Shown here: positions 1 through 5,484 of the stretch, one piece after another
How positions within the stretch are numbered: the stretch's first letter is position 1
Layout of the letters: every line of letters begins with the position of its first letter
Source of the DNA: Candidatus Hydrogenedentota bacterium
Lineage (GTDB): Bacteria; Hydrogenedentota; Hydrogenedentia; Hydrogenedentales; SLHB01
Length of the DNA: 7,131 bases
Reading direction: 5' to 3'
Assembly (NCBI GenBank): GCA_022706165.1
Contig: JAKJDA010000151.1
Coordinates: 1-7,131 of the forward strand
The notes under the pieces: generated by a model
The model's database searches: none
What the model was told of the DNA's origin: nothing
What the model saw: the letters and a program-made list of their open reading frames with translations, nothing else
Position numbers and translations under genes: made by a program

Positions 1-599
1 ATGCTTTCGTATATGTCGATGGCGGAAACGAGGTCGTTGGTCTTTTCCTGAATCATGGCCAGGGCTTCGTATCCGAGGGGATTTTGCTTGTCGATGGAGA
101 TGGCCTTGCGGAAGGAGGCCTCGGCGCTTTCGTAGAGGTCCTGGTTGCGATACAGCCACCCCAGGACGATCCAGAGGCTGGCGTCGTCTGGGGAGAGCAC
201 GACGGCGCGTTCGCACGCTTGCAGGGCCTGGGCGAGGTCCTTGGTGCGCAGATAGGCTTGGACGAGCTCGATGGCCAGCGGGGCATTGTCGGGCAGGGCG
301 GCGGCGGCGGCTTGCAGGCCGACGGCGGCCTCTTCGAAACGTCCGTTGCGCTTGTCGATCGTCGCCGCGAGATAATGCGTTATCGCTTCGGCCATGGATG
401 TGGCAGTTTTTTCGCGCTTGACGACGCGCGCGCCCTCGTCGTCCACGATCCGCGCATGGGTTGTGGCGCACCCGGCCAGAAGAAGGAAGAGGCCGCCGGA
501 TAGAAGGATGGCCGCAGATCGCCGCAACGCCTTTGCGCTTCGCCGCGCAAGGAGGGCAACAGCCCGAGGGCGTTGGTCATGGCAGACGATCGTGTTCAC
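1..599 (-). CDS. TPR-repeat lipoprotein, 3' end cut off by the window edge
   Basis: The frame stays open from just after the rnhB stop to the left edge. It encodes a type II signal peptide: a basic n-region (RR), a hydrophobic stretch, and the lipobox LAGC with the acylated Cys at 470-468. About 150 visible residues of tetratricopeptide helices follow. Roughly four 34-residue repeats can be seen, each with the A-x-x-x-x-x-A/L...P-D/N pattern, for example LSPDDASLWIVLGWLYRNQD. TPRs mediate protein-protein contacts, so the likely product is a membrane-anchored periplasmic scaffold whose partner is unknown. The start is uncertain. GTG at 599 has a GGAG 9 nt upstream and is chosen here. TTG at 527 would give a textbook 19-residue signal peptide but has a poorly spaced ribosome-binding site. 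A later ATG at 395 would lose the signal peptide. The gap to rnhB is 42 nt, so co-transcription is likely. The specific function is not recognised. Confidence 0.82.
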   Translation of the reverse strand, partial: MNTIVCHDQRPRAVALLARRSAKALRRSAAILLSGGLFLLLAGCATTHARIVDDEGARVVKREKTATSMAEAITHYLAATIDKRNGRFEEAAVGLQAAAAALPDNAPLAIELVQAYLRTKDLAQALQACERAVVLSPDDASLWIVLGWLYRNQDLYESAEASFRKAISIDKQNPLGYEALAMIQEKTNDLVSAIDIYES

Positions 600-608
600 G
601 TGAAGGCG

Positions 609-612
609 CTCC
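609..612 (-). promoter_or_regulatory. Shine-Dalgarno site for the GTG start of the TPR lipoprotein
   Basis: GGAG on the minus strand lies 9 nt before GTG at 599. It is the main argument for the longer start over TTG at 527. Confidence 0.45.
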
Positions 613-641
613 GGTTCCGGCTGTTGGGCGTTGCCGCCGCT

Positions 642-1442
642 CTATCGGGCGGAAGGAGGAAACAGTACACCGGTTTCGGCCCATTCCGCAACTGGGGCGA
701 AGCTCTTGCGATGCGCCGGACAGGGGCCGTGCGTCTTGATCGCGTCGAGGTGCGCTTGCGTGCCGTAGCCTTTGTGTTGGGCAAAGCCGTAGCGCGGATA
801 CGCCCGGTCGAGTTCGATCATGATGCGATCGCGGATGACTTTGGCGATGATGCTGGCCGCGGCGATGGATTGCGACAGGCAATCGCCTTTCACAATGCGC
901 TTGTGCGGCCAGCGGCAGCCGGGTATGGCGAATCCGTCCACGAGCAGGAAGTCCGGCGACGGATCGATCTTCGCCGCGGCTTGCGCCATGCAGGAATAGT
1001 TCGCGGCTTGAATGCCTTGGAGATCGATGATTTCCGGCGCGAGCATGGCCACGCCGATCGCGTGTCGACCGTCGTGCAACTCGGCGAAGAGCAGTTCGCG
1101 TTGCTCGGAGGTCAACTGCTTCGAGTCGTTCAGCCCCGGGACGGGTTCCGCCAATACGACCGCAGCCCCGACGATGGGGCCTGCCAAGGGGCCGCGTCCG
1201 GCCTCGTCGACGCCCGCAATGCGCTTGAATCCGGCGGCATGGGCCTCGCGCTCGAATTGCATCATGGCGTCGGCGCGGGCGACCAGTGCGGCGTTCCGCG
1301 TCGCCCGGCGCACGCAGCGTGCATATAACGCGCGCGCCGACGTCCGGGGATCGCGCTGCAACGACGCGAGGAATCCGTTGTCATACGGCGGGCCTGCGGC
1401 GGCCATGGCGCGGAGCGAATCCAAAGATGGCAGGGCGTGCAT
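642..1442 (-). CDS. rnhB: Ribonuclease HII
   Basis: This 266-residue protein cleaves the RNA strand of RNA-DNA hybrids and starts removal of single ribonucleotides misincorporated in DNA; it is cytoplasmic. The N-terminal motif GVDEAGRGPLAGP is at 77-89. The four metal-binding acidic residues are visible: D79 and E80 in that motif, D169 in VDG and D187 in KGD. The D169-D187 spacing equals that in the E. coli enzyme. SIAAASIIAKVIRDR (192-206) and the substrate-binding GYGT (225-228) follow. A helical extension of about 70 residues precedes the catalytic domain, as in Firmicutes-type RNase HII. The ATG at 1442 is chosen because GGAG lies 6 nt upstream. An in-frame ATG at 1616 exists, but the added 58 codons would be encoded by the palindromic repeat element. 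It is the last gene of the conserved cluster and probably depends on read-through past the hairpins after rplS. Confidence 0.96.
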   Translation of the reverse strand: MHALPSLDSLRAMAAAGPPYDNGFLASLQRDPRTSARALYARCVRRATRNAALVARADAMMQFEREAHAAGFKRIAGVDEAGRGPLAGPIVGAAVVLAEPVPGLNDSKQLTSEQRELLFAELHDGRHAIGVAMLAPEIIDLQGIQAANYSCMAQAAAKIDPSPDFLLVDGFAIPGCRWPHKRIVKGDCLSQSIAAASIIAKVIRDRIMIELDRAYPRYGFAQHKGYGTQAHLDAIKTHGPCPAHRKSFAPVAEWAETGVLFPPSAR

Positions 1443-1448
1443 AGCGGT

Positions 1449-1452
1449 CTCC
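1449..1452 (-). promoter_or_regulatory. Shine-Dalgarno site deciding the rnhB start
   Basis: GGAG on the minus strand lies 6 nt before ATG at 1442. It supports this start over the far upstream ATG at 1616. Confidence 0.7.
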
Positions 1453-1470
1453 AGGGAGATAAAGGGGTCT

Positions 1471-1609
1471 GGGGAAACGTTTCCTGCAAGAAGGGCTTCC
1501 CCACATCCCTCCCAAGAACTTTTGGGTGCGCTTCGCGCGTAGGATGCGCCACGCTCAAACGTTTCTGGAAGGGGTTCGGGGAAACCTCGTTTCGACGAGG
1601 TTTCCCCGA
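1471..1609. repeat. Composite palindromic intergenic element (REP/MITE-like), rplS-rnhB gap
   Basis: The element fills most of the 180-bp gap between rplS and rnhB. It opens with GGGGAAAC (1471-1478) and ends with GTTTCCCC (1600-1607), an 8-bp terminal inverted repeat, followed by GA. Three stem-loops can be drawn. The first is a perfect 15-bp stem, 1576-1590 with 1595-1609. The second is a long central stem, 1499-1524 with 1556-1581, 19 of 26 positions pairing without gaps, topped by an inner stem GTGCGC (1526-1531) with GCGCCAC (1546-1552). The third has GGGGAA (1471-1476) pairing with TTCCCC (1497-1502). The first and second share bases 1576-1581, so they compete. No coding potential is claimed. 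Similar palindromic intergenic elements are dispersed in many GC-rich genomes; copy number here cannot be judged from one window. Confidence 0.7.
1576..1609 (-). terminator. Perfect 15-bp hairpin after rplS, possible terminator or mRNA-end stabiliser
   Basis: The arms 1576-1590 and 1595-1609 are perfectly complementary with a 4-nt loop (CGAA in the rplS transcript). The stem begins 13 nt beyond the rplS stop codon. No T-run follows on either strand; the downstream bases are ACCCCTTCC. It is therefore not a canonical intrinsic terminator. It could attenuate transcription into rnhB, protect the 3' end of the rplS mRNA from exonucleases, or simply be part of the repeat element. Confidence 0.45.
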
Positions 1610-1622
1610 TAGACATTCAAGC

Positions 1623-2000
1623 TTACTGCTGCACTTTTTTTACCGTCGAACGTTCCTTGGCCTTCACGCGGGCGGCCTTGCCGGAACGTTCGCGCAGATA
1701 GTAGAGTTTGGCGCGACGCACGCTGCCTTCGCGGGTGACTTGCACCTTCTCGACGCGCGGCGAGTGCAGCGGAAACACGCGTTCGACGCCTTCGCCGAAG
1801 GCCACGCGACGCACGGTGAAGTTCGCTTCCGGGCCTTCGTCGCCTTTGCGTCCGATCACGACGCCTTCGTATACCTGGATGCGTTCCTTTTCGCCTTCCA
1901 CGATGCGAAAGTGGACGCGGACGGTGTCGCCGATCCGGAACTTCGGAATCTTGTCGCCTGTCTTCTTCTGTGACTGTTTGAATTCATCTAGTAGGTTCAC
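1623..2000 (-). CDS. rplS: 50S ribosomal protein L19
   Basis: This 125-residue protein sits at the 30S-50S interface and contributes to an intersubunit bridge. Family signatures are clear: [20 protein letters not shown] (21-40), [11 protein letters not shown] (43-53), [11 protein letters not shown] (71-81), and the signature region [19 protein letters not shown] (95-113). A short lysine-rich tail follows. The length is slightly above the usual 115 or so residues. The start codon is GTG at 2000, with AAGGGAG at 2015-2009 placed 8 nt upstream inside the last codons of trmD. The gap to the trmD stop is only 3 nt, so the two genes are almost certainly translationally coupled. A strong hairpin follows the stop codon. 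Confidence 0.98.
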   Translation of the reverse strand: MNLLDEFKQSQKKTGDKIPKFRIGDTVRVHFRIVEGEKERIQVYEGVVIGRKGDEGPEANFTVRRVAFGEGVERVFPLHSPRVEKVQVTREGSVRRAKLYYLRERSGKAARVKAKERSTVKKVQQ

Positions 2001-2003
2001 GGC

Positions 2004-2747
2004 TTATTCTCCCTTCACGGCCTTTTCGTCTCGCTCGATCGCTTCGAGTAGTTTCCGGTCGCTTTCCCTCACCTTCGCCAACAAATCCGGCCGGCGCGCG
2101 CGCGTGGCGCGCAGGGCCTCACGCCGTCGCCAGCGCGCTATCTCGGCGTGGTTGCCGTTGCGCAAGACCTCCGGCACTTCCACGCCACGAAACTCGGCCG
2201 GCCGCGTGTACTGCGGCGGACCCAGGATACCGTCGTAAAACGAATCCGTTTCGACGGACTCCCACTTGCCCACGACGCCGGGGATCATCCGGCTGAGGGC
2301 CTCAATCAACACCAACGCGGGCAGCTCGCCGCCGCTCAGCACGTAATCGCCGATCGATAGCTCGTCCGTGCACAGCGCCTGGCTGACGCGCTCGTCGACG
2401 CCTTCATACCGCGCGCAGACGAGCACGAGGTCCGGCGCTTGCGCCAGCTCGCGCACGATTGTCTGGTCGAGCCGGCGTCCGCGCGGCGACATCAAAATCA
2501 CCCGTTCCAGCGAGTTGCGCCCGCGCAGGCTCTCGACCGCCTCGAACAGCGGCTCGCATTTCATCACCATGCCCGCGCCGCCGCCGAAGGGCGCGTCGTC
2601 CACGGTGCGATGCCGGTCCTTCGTAAAATCCCGAATCTGCGTCACCGCCACATCGAGAACGCCCTGGGCCATGGCGTTGCCCAGCAGACTCACCGACAGC
2701 GGCTTCTCGAACAACTCCGGAAAAAGCGTCAGGACATCTATTCTCAT
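2004..2747 (-). CDS. trmD: tRNA (guanine-37-N1)-methyltransferase
   Basis: This 247-residue SPOUT-family enzyme methylates N1 of G37 next to the anticodon, using S-adenosylmethionine, and prevents +1 frameshifting. It opens with MRIDVLTLFPELFEKPLS. The GGGAGMVMKCEPLFEA segment is at 55-70; the common form is GGGPGMVM, so A58 is a mild deviation. The trefoil-knot cofactor site is visible as RYEGVDERV (113-121) and SIGDYVLSGGELPAL (131-145). R153 in SRMIPGVVG and D168 in ETDSF align with the catalytic Arg and Asp of E. coli TrmD. YTRP and VPEVLRNGNHAEI (191-203) begin the C-terminal tRNA-binding domain. Length is typical for the family. It starts 21 nt after the rimM stop and overlaps the rplS ribosome-binding site at its 3' end. 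Confidence 0.98.
   Translation of the reverse strand: MRIDVLTLFPELFEKPLSVSLLGNAMAQGVLDVAVTQIRDFTKDRHRTVDDAPFGGGAGMVMKCEPLFEAVESLRGRNSLERVILMSPRGRRLDQTIVRELAQAPDLVLVCARYEGVDERVSQALCTDELSIGDYVLSGGELPALVLIEALSRMIPGVVGKWESVETDSFYDGILGPPQYTRPAEFRGVEVPEVLRNGNHAEIARWRRREALRATRARRPDLLAKVRESDRKLLEAIERDEKAVKGE
2009..2015 (-). promoter_or_regulatory. Shine-Dalgarno site for the GTG start of rplS, inside trmD
   Basis: AAGGGAG on the minus strand lies 8 nt before GTG at 2000 and overlaps the KGE codons at the end of trmD. It supports the non-ATG start and suggests coupling. Confidence 0.75.
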
Positions 2748-2768
2748 ATCCGTCCGCCCTCGGGGCTG

Positions 2769-3290
2769 TCACGCCTCCTGACGGAAAGGGTCCATGTCGA
2801 ACACGATCACCGCGCCGCGTTCCATATCGACCCTCTCGATCGTCGTCCTCGACACCGGCAGCAGCGCCGTGCCGCCGCCGTCTTCTTCTATCTCGATCAC
2901 GCTGTTGCCTCGGGAAAAATACGTGGCCGTCACGCGGCCCAGCCGTTTTCCCGAGACATCCATCACGTCGAAATCCTGCATCGCGGGCGCCGGCGGCAGT
3001 GCAGCCTCGGGCGCCTTCATATCGGCCTGCGCGATGACAACGTCCGCGCCGCGCAACGCCGCCACGGCGTCCGCCGACACGCCCGATCCGAGCGTGACCA
3101 CCGCGTACCTCGTTTGCACTTCAACTGTGACTACGCCGTGGAGCGCCGGCTCCTGGCCGCCTCGCCGAAACCCGATCTGCCTGATCGCCGCGAACTGGGT
3201 CTCAAGCCCCGGCAACGGTTCGATCCGCAATTGCCGATGGCCGGGACGCACCGTGCGCACGCGCCCGATAGCCACCCATGCACCGGACAT
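2769..3290 (-). CDS. rimM: Ribosome maturation factor RimM, divergent
   Basis: RimM binds the 30S head (S19) and helps late 16S rRNA processing. The 173-residue length fits the family. The N-terminal domain is weakly conserved: AIGRVRTVRPGHRQLRIEPL replaces the usual GxIxxPHGLRGEV pattern, so the conserved HG-RGE core is missing. The C-terminal PRC-barrel is easier to see: FDVMDVSGKRLGRVTATY (114-131), a loop, then ALLPVSRTTIERVDMERGAV, which matches the family pattern of a strand ending LIP, then V, then IDxxxxxI. The linker motif rich in aromatic residues is poor. The position between rpsP-khpA and trmD is the standard rimM slot and carries much of the weight. The ATG at 3290 lies 12 nt after the khpA stop, without a strong Shine-Dalgarno site, so coupling is likely. 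Confidence 0.87.
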   Translation of the reverse strand: MSGAWVAIGRVRTVRPGHRQLRIEPLPGLETQFAAIRQIGFRRGGQEPALHGVVTVEVQTRYAVVTLGSGVSADAVAALRGADVVIAQADMKAPEAALPPAPAMQDFDVMDVSGKRLGRVTATYFSRGNSVIEIEEDGGGTALLPVSRTTIERVDMERGAVIVFDMDPFRQEA

Positions 3291-3302
3291 GCGCCGCAGC
3301 CG

Positions 3303-3533
3303 TTATTCGACGATCTGGAGGGATACCCGGGCGTCCGTCTTGATGGCCGCCGATCCCACCACGGTCCGCAGGGCCTTCGCGGTGCGGCCATTCCGGCCAA
3401 TCACCCGGCCCATGTCCTCGGGGTTCACGCGCAGTTCGAGGCATTGACCTTCTTCGCCGTCGATGATGCGGATCTGCACGTCCTCGGGATGCTCCACCAG
3501 CTTCTTCGCGATCAATTCCACCAGGTCTTTCAC
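3303..3533 (-). CDS. khpA: KH-domain RNA-binding protein KhpA (YlqC family)
   Basis: This 76-residue protein is essentially a single KH domain. The nucleic-acid-binding GxxG loop is GRNG at 46-49 inside VIGRNGRTAKALR, flanked by the helices and strands expected of the fold (DLVELIAKKLVEHPEDVQI at the start; SLQIVE at the end). In Gram-positive bacteria KhpA pairs with KhpB (Jag/EloR) and binds many RNAs, affecting cell elongation; the role in this organism is inferred from family only. The position between rpsP and rimM is the conserved one. The start codon is GTG at 3533, one base after the rpsP TAA. A weak GGAAG (3544-3540) lies 6 nt upstream, so translation is probably coupled to rpsP. Confidence 0.93.
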   Translation of the reverse strand: MKDLVELIAKKLVEHPEDVQIRIIDGEEGQCLELRVNPEDMGRVIGRNGRTAKALRTVVGSAAIKTDARVSLQIVE

Positions 3534-3534
3534 G

Positions 3535-3825
3535 TTACGCTTCCGGCGTCGCGGCGCTCACGGCGCGCTGTGCATGCTGCGCCAGAATGCCTTTTTGCGA
3601 CAACACGCTGCGGACCGTGTCCGACAGGCGCGCGCCTTTCGACAACCAGCCCAGGGCCTTGTCCGAGTCGATTTCGACCAGGGGCTCTGGGGCGGCGCAG
3701 GGTTGGTACACGCCGATCTCGTCGATGACGCGGCCCCGCGTGCGGTTGCGCGAGTCCATTACGACTACGCGGTAGTAGGGCGCATGCGACCGACCGCCCC
3801 GCTTCAGACGAATTACTGTTGCCAT
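3535..3825 (-). CDS. rpsP: 30S ribosomal protein S16
   Basis: This 96-residue S16 binds 16S rRNA early in 30S assembly. The family pattern is visible from the start: MATVIRLKRGGRSHAPYYRV, then VVMDSRNRTRGRVIDEIGVY (21-40), followed by the mid-domain LVEIDSDKALGWLSKGARLSDTV and a short Ala-rich tail. An in-frame ATG at 3864 would add 13 residues that are not part of S16, so ATG at 3825 is preferred; it has AGGAG 4 nt upstream. The gene is separated from ffh by 127 bp occupied by a palindromic repeat, which makes this the largest break inside the cluster. It is followed after 1 nt by khpA. Confidence 0.98.
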   Translation of the reverse strand: MATVIRLKRGGRSHAPYYRVVVMDSRNRTRGRVIDEIGVYQPCAAPEPLVEIDSDKALGWLSKGARLSDTVRSVLSQKGILAQHAQRAVSAATPEA

Positions 3826-3829
3826 GGGT

Positions 3830-3834
3830 CTCCT
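3830..3834 (-). promoter_or_regulatory. Shine-Dalgarno site deciding the rpsP start
   Basis: AGGAG on the minus strand, within a purine-rich run, lies 4 nt before ATG at 3825. It supports the 96-residue form over the upstream ATG at 3864. Confidence 0.75.
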
Positions 3835-3857
3835 CTCTTCGCGAAACGTCTCACTCA

Positions 3858-3939
3858 TTCGCACATGTAGCGCCCGGTCTCTGCCCGGGCGTCTTCACGC
3901 TTTCGCACATGCCGCCCGGCGCAGTGACCGGGCGCTACA
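3858..3939. repeat. Tandem hairpin repeat in the ffh-rpsP gap
   Basis: Two units about 44 bp apart each start with TTCGCACATG (3858-3867 and 3902-3911) and continue into a 7-bp hairpin CGCCCGG...CCGGGCG with a 7- or 8-nt loop. The whole also forms a larger inverted repeat: TGTAGCGCCCGGT (3866-3878) is perfectly complementary to ACCGGGCGCTACA (3927-3939). Pairing continues inward with few mismatches to give arms of about 26 nt. The transcript can therefore fold as two small hairpins or one long one. No T-run follows. It may be a dispersed REP-type element or a processing or attenuation site between ffh and rpsP. Confidence 0.75.
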
Positions 3940-3952
3940 AAACCTTCAATGC

Positions 3953-5299
3953 CTATCTTCCCATGAACGGCGGCATCGGGCCGCGCATTTTCATGCCTTT
4001 TCCTTTGGAACCCTTCATCATTTGCTGAATCATCTTTTTGCTCTGCTCGAAATCCTTGAGCAGGCGATTCACGCTCGGCACGTCCGTGCCGCTGCCTTCG
4101 GCGATGCGGCGGCGGCGGCTTCCGTTCAGAATGTTCGGATTTCGGCGCTCCTTGATCGTCATCGAGCGAATGATCGCCTCGGTGTATTTCAATTCGTCTT
4201 CGTCAAAATCCATGTCCGGGCCCATCAATTTGTTCATGCCCGGTATTTTCTTCATCAGGTCGCCAAACGACCCCATCTTGCGAACCTGTTGCATCTGATC
4301 GAGGAAGTCCTCCAAGTCCCACGAGGCCTTGCGGGCCTTTTCCTGGAACTTGATGGCCTTTTCCTTGTCGACGACTTCCTGGGCCTTCTCGACCAACGAC
4401 ACGATGTCGCCCATGCCGAGAATCTGGTCGGCCATCCGGCGCGGGTGGAACGCGTCGAGCGCGTCCAGTTTCTCGCCCGTGCCGACAAACTTGATCGGGC
4501 AGCCCGTCACGGAGATTAGACTAATCGCCGCGCCGCCGCGCGCATCGCCGTCCATCTGCGTCAAAATCACGCCCGACAACGGCAAGGCGGCATGGAACTG
4601 CTTGGCCGAGTTCACCGCGTCCTGACCGGTCATCGCGTTCGCCACGAACAGGATTTCATGCGGCGACACCGTCGCGTGGATGCGCCGGACTTCGCCCATC
4701 ATCTGTTCGTCGACGTGCAACCGGCCCGCCGTGTCCAGGAGGATGACGTCGCAATTGCGCATCTGCGCCTCGCCGCGCGCCATCACGCACGTGTCCACCG
4801 GGTCGGCCTTTTCGCCCAGGCTGAACATCTCGACGCCCGCCTGCTGCGCCACCACTTCCAGCTGCTTGATGGCTGCCGGGCGGTAGACATCTGCGCCAAC
4901 CAGCAAGGGACGATGCCCCTTTTTCTTCAAATGTGCCGCCAGTTTGCCGGCGGAAGTCGTTTTGCCTTGGCCCTGCAATCCGACCATCATGATGATCGTC
5001 GGGGGCGTCTTGGCCATGACCAAGGGGGCGTTCTCTTGCCCCATCAGCTTGACCAATTCGTCGTAAACGATCTTGACGATCAACTGGCCCGGCGACACGC
5101 TATCGATGACGTGTTGCCCGACGGCGGCTTCCTGGACATCCTGGACGAACTGCTTGACGACCTTGTAGTTGACGTCGGCTTCGAGCAGCGCCACCCGGAT
5201 TTCCTGGAGGCTCTCCTTCATATTCTTTTCGGTCAGGACGCCCTGACCCCGAATATTCTTGAAGACGCGGTCCAGCTTTTTGCTAAGAGATTCGAACAT
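3953..5299 (-). CDS. ffh: Signal recognition particle GTPase Ffh (SRP54)
   Basis: This 448-residue protein binds signal peptides of nascent membrane proteins and, with 4.5S RNA and the receptor FtsY, delivers ribosomes to the translocon. The N domain is at about 1-95. The G domain holds P-loop GLQGQGKT (107-114), DVYRPAA (137-143), DTAGRL (189-194), TQMDGDARGG (247-256) and GTGEKLDALDAFHP (273-286). The C-terminal methionine-rich M domain contains the SRP-RNA motif SRRRRIAEGSG (394-404) and a Met-rich tail. Length is normal. Two deviations stand out: Gln111 in the P-loop, where Ser or Ala is common, and Gln248 in place of Lys in the guanine-specificity TKxD motif. The ATG at 5299 has GGTGAG only 2 nt upstream. 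It heads the translation cluster, with a probable promoter about 110 bp upstream. Confidence 0.98.
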   Translation of the reverse strand: MFESLSKKLDRVFKNIRGQGVLTEKNMKESLQEIRVALLEADVNYKVVKQFVQDVQEAAVGQHVIDSVSPGQLIVKIVYDELVKLMGQENAPLVMAKTPPTIIMMVGLQGQGKTTSAGKLAAHLKKKGHRPLLVGADVYRPAAIKQLEVVAQQAGVEMFSLGEKADPVDTCVMARGEAQMRNCDVILLDTAGRLHVDEQMMGEVRRIHATVSPHEILFVANAMTGQDAVNSAKQFHAALPLSGVILTQMDGDARGGAAISLISVTGCPIKFVGTGEKLDALDAFHPRRMADQILGMGDIVSLVEKAQEVVDKEKAIKFQEKARKASWDLEDFLDQMQQVRKMGSFGDLMKKIPGMNKLMGPDMDFDEDELKYTEAIIRSMTIKERRNPNILNGSRRRRIAEGSGTDVPSVNRLLKDFEQSKKMIQQMMKGSKGKGMKMRGPMPPFMGR

Positions 5300-5393
5300 A
5301 ACTCACCGTTTACAAGGCGCTCCATCCATCCGGATGCGCCCTGCACACGGACATTCCTCGCCCTCTTCTGGGCACAATTCACCTATTCCGCCG

Positions 5394-5432
5394 AAAAAAG
5401 CGTCCGGCATCTTAGCACACGCGCGTTGCCGG
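5394..5432 (-). terminator. Candidate terminator after the TonB-like gene
   Basis: On the minus strand, CCGGCA (5432-5427) pairs perfectly with TGCCGG (5409-5404), enclosing a 17-nt loop. A T-run of six follows at 5399-5394 after ACGC. The short stem and large loop make it weak. A competing 9-bp hairpin (5420-5428 with 5444-5452) overlaps its 5' arm. Confidence 0.3.
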
Positions 5433-5438
5433 GTGCAA
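5409..5438 (-). promoter_or_regulatory. Candidate sigma-70 promoter for the ffh cluster
   Basis: On the minus strand, TAAGAT (5414-5409; 4 of 6 matches to TATAAT) is preceded by TGC, giving an extended -10. TTGCAC (5438-5433; 3 of 6 matches to TTGACA) lies 18 nt upstream as a weak -35. Transcription would begin near 5402, leaving a leader of about 100 nt before the ffh ATG. No 4.5S RNA-like domain was seen in this leader. Confidence 0.4.
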
Positions 5439-5452
5439 CCGTCCAACGCGCG
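5420..5452. repeat. 9-bp inverted repeat overlapping the candidate -35 of ffh
   Basis: CGCGCGTTG (5420-5428) and CAACGCGCG (5444-5452) are perfectly complementary around a 15-nt centre that contains the candidate -35. It could be an operator-like palindrome or an RNA hairpin 32 nt past the stop of the TonB-like gene. Confidence 0.5.
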
Positions 5453-5484
5453 CCGCAATCGCCTGGGCAAGAGACCGGCATGCG

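Noticed and set aside
600..644. Read-through fusion of rnhB with the TPR lipoprotein
   Set aside because: The two genes are in the same frame, separated only by TAG at 644-642 and 14 sense codons. But RNase HII ends at its normal position and the next protein begins with its own signal peptide, so separate genes are the simpler reading.
573..1328. 251-codon plus-strand open frame opposite rnhB
   Set aside because: It is antisense to a gene with intact catalytic residues, and its Arg/Asp-rich composition is typical of a shadow frame.
1443..1616. 58-codon N-terminal extension of rnhB from ATG 1616
   Set aside because: The codons come from the palindromic element, the peptide resembles no RNase HII, and a good ribosome-binding site precedes ATG 1442.
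2439..3728. 429-codon plus-strand open frame opposite trmD, rimM, khpA and rpsP
   Set aside because: It is antisense to four well-recognised genes, has low-complexity His/Arg-rich composition and no family resemblance. Long antisense frames are expected from codon bias in GC-rich DNA.
3858..3939. CRISPR array or attachment site in the ffh-rpsP gap
   Set aside because: There are only two short repeat units with related rather than unique interiors, and no cas gene, tRNA or integrase nearby.
5300..5484. 4.5S SRP RNA (ffs) upstream of ffh
   Set aside because: I looked for the conserved domain IV with its GGAA tetraloop and purine-rich internal loop on both strands and did not see it.
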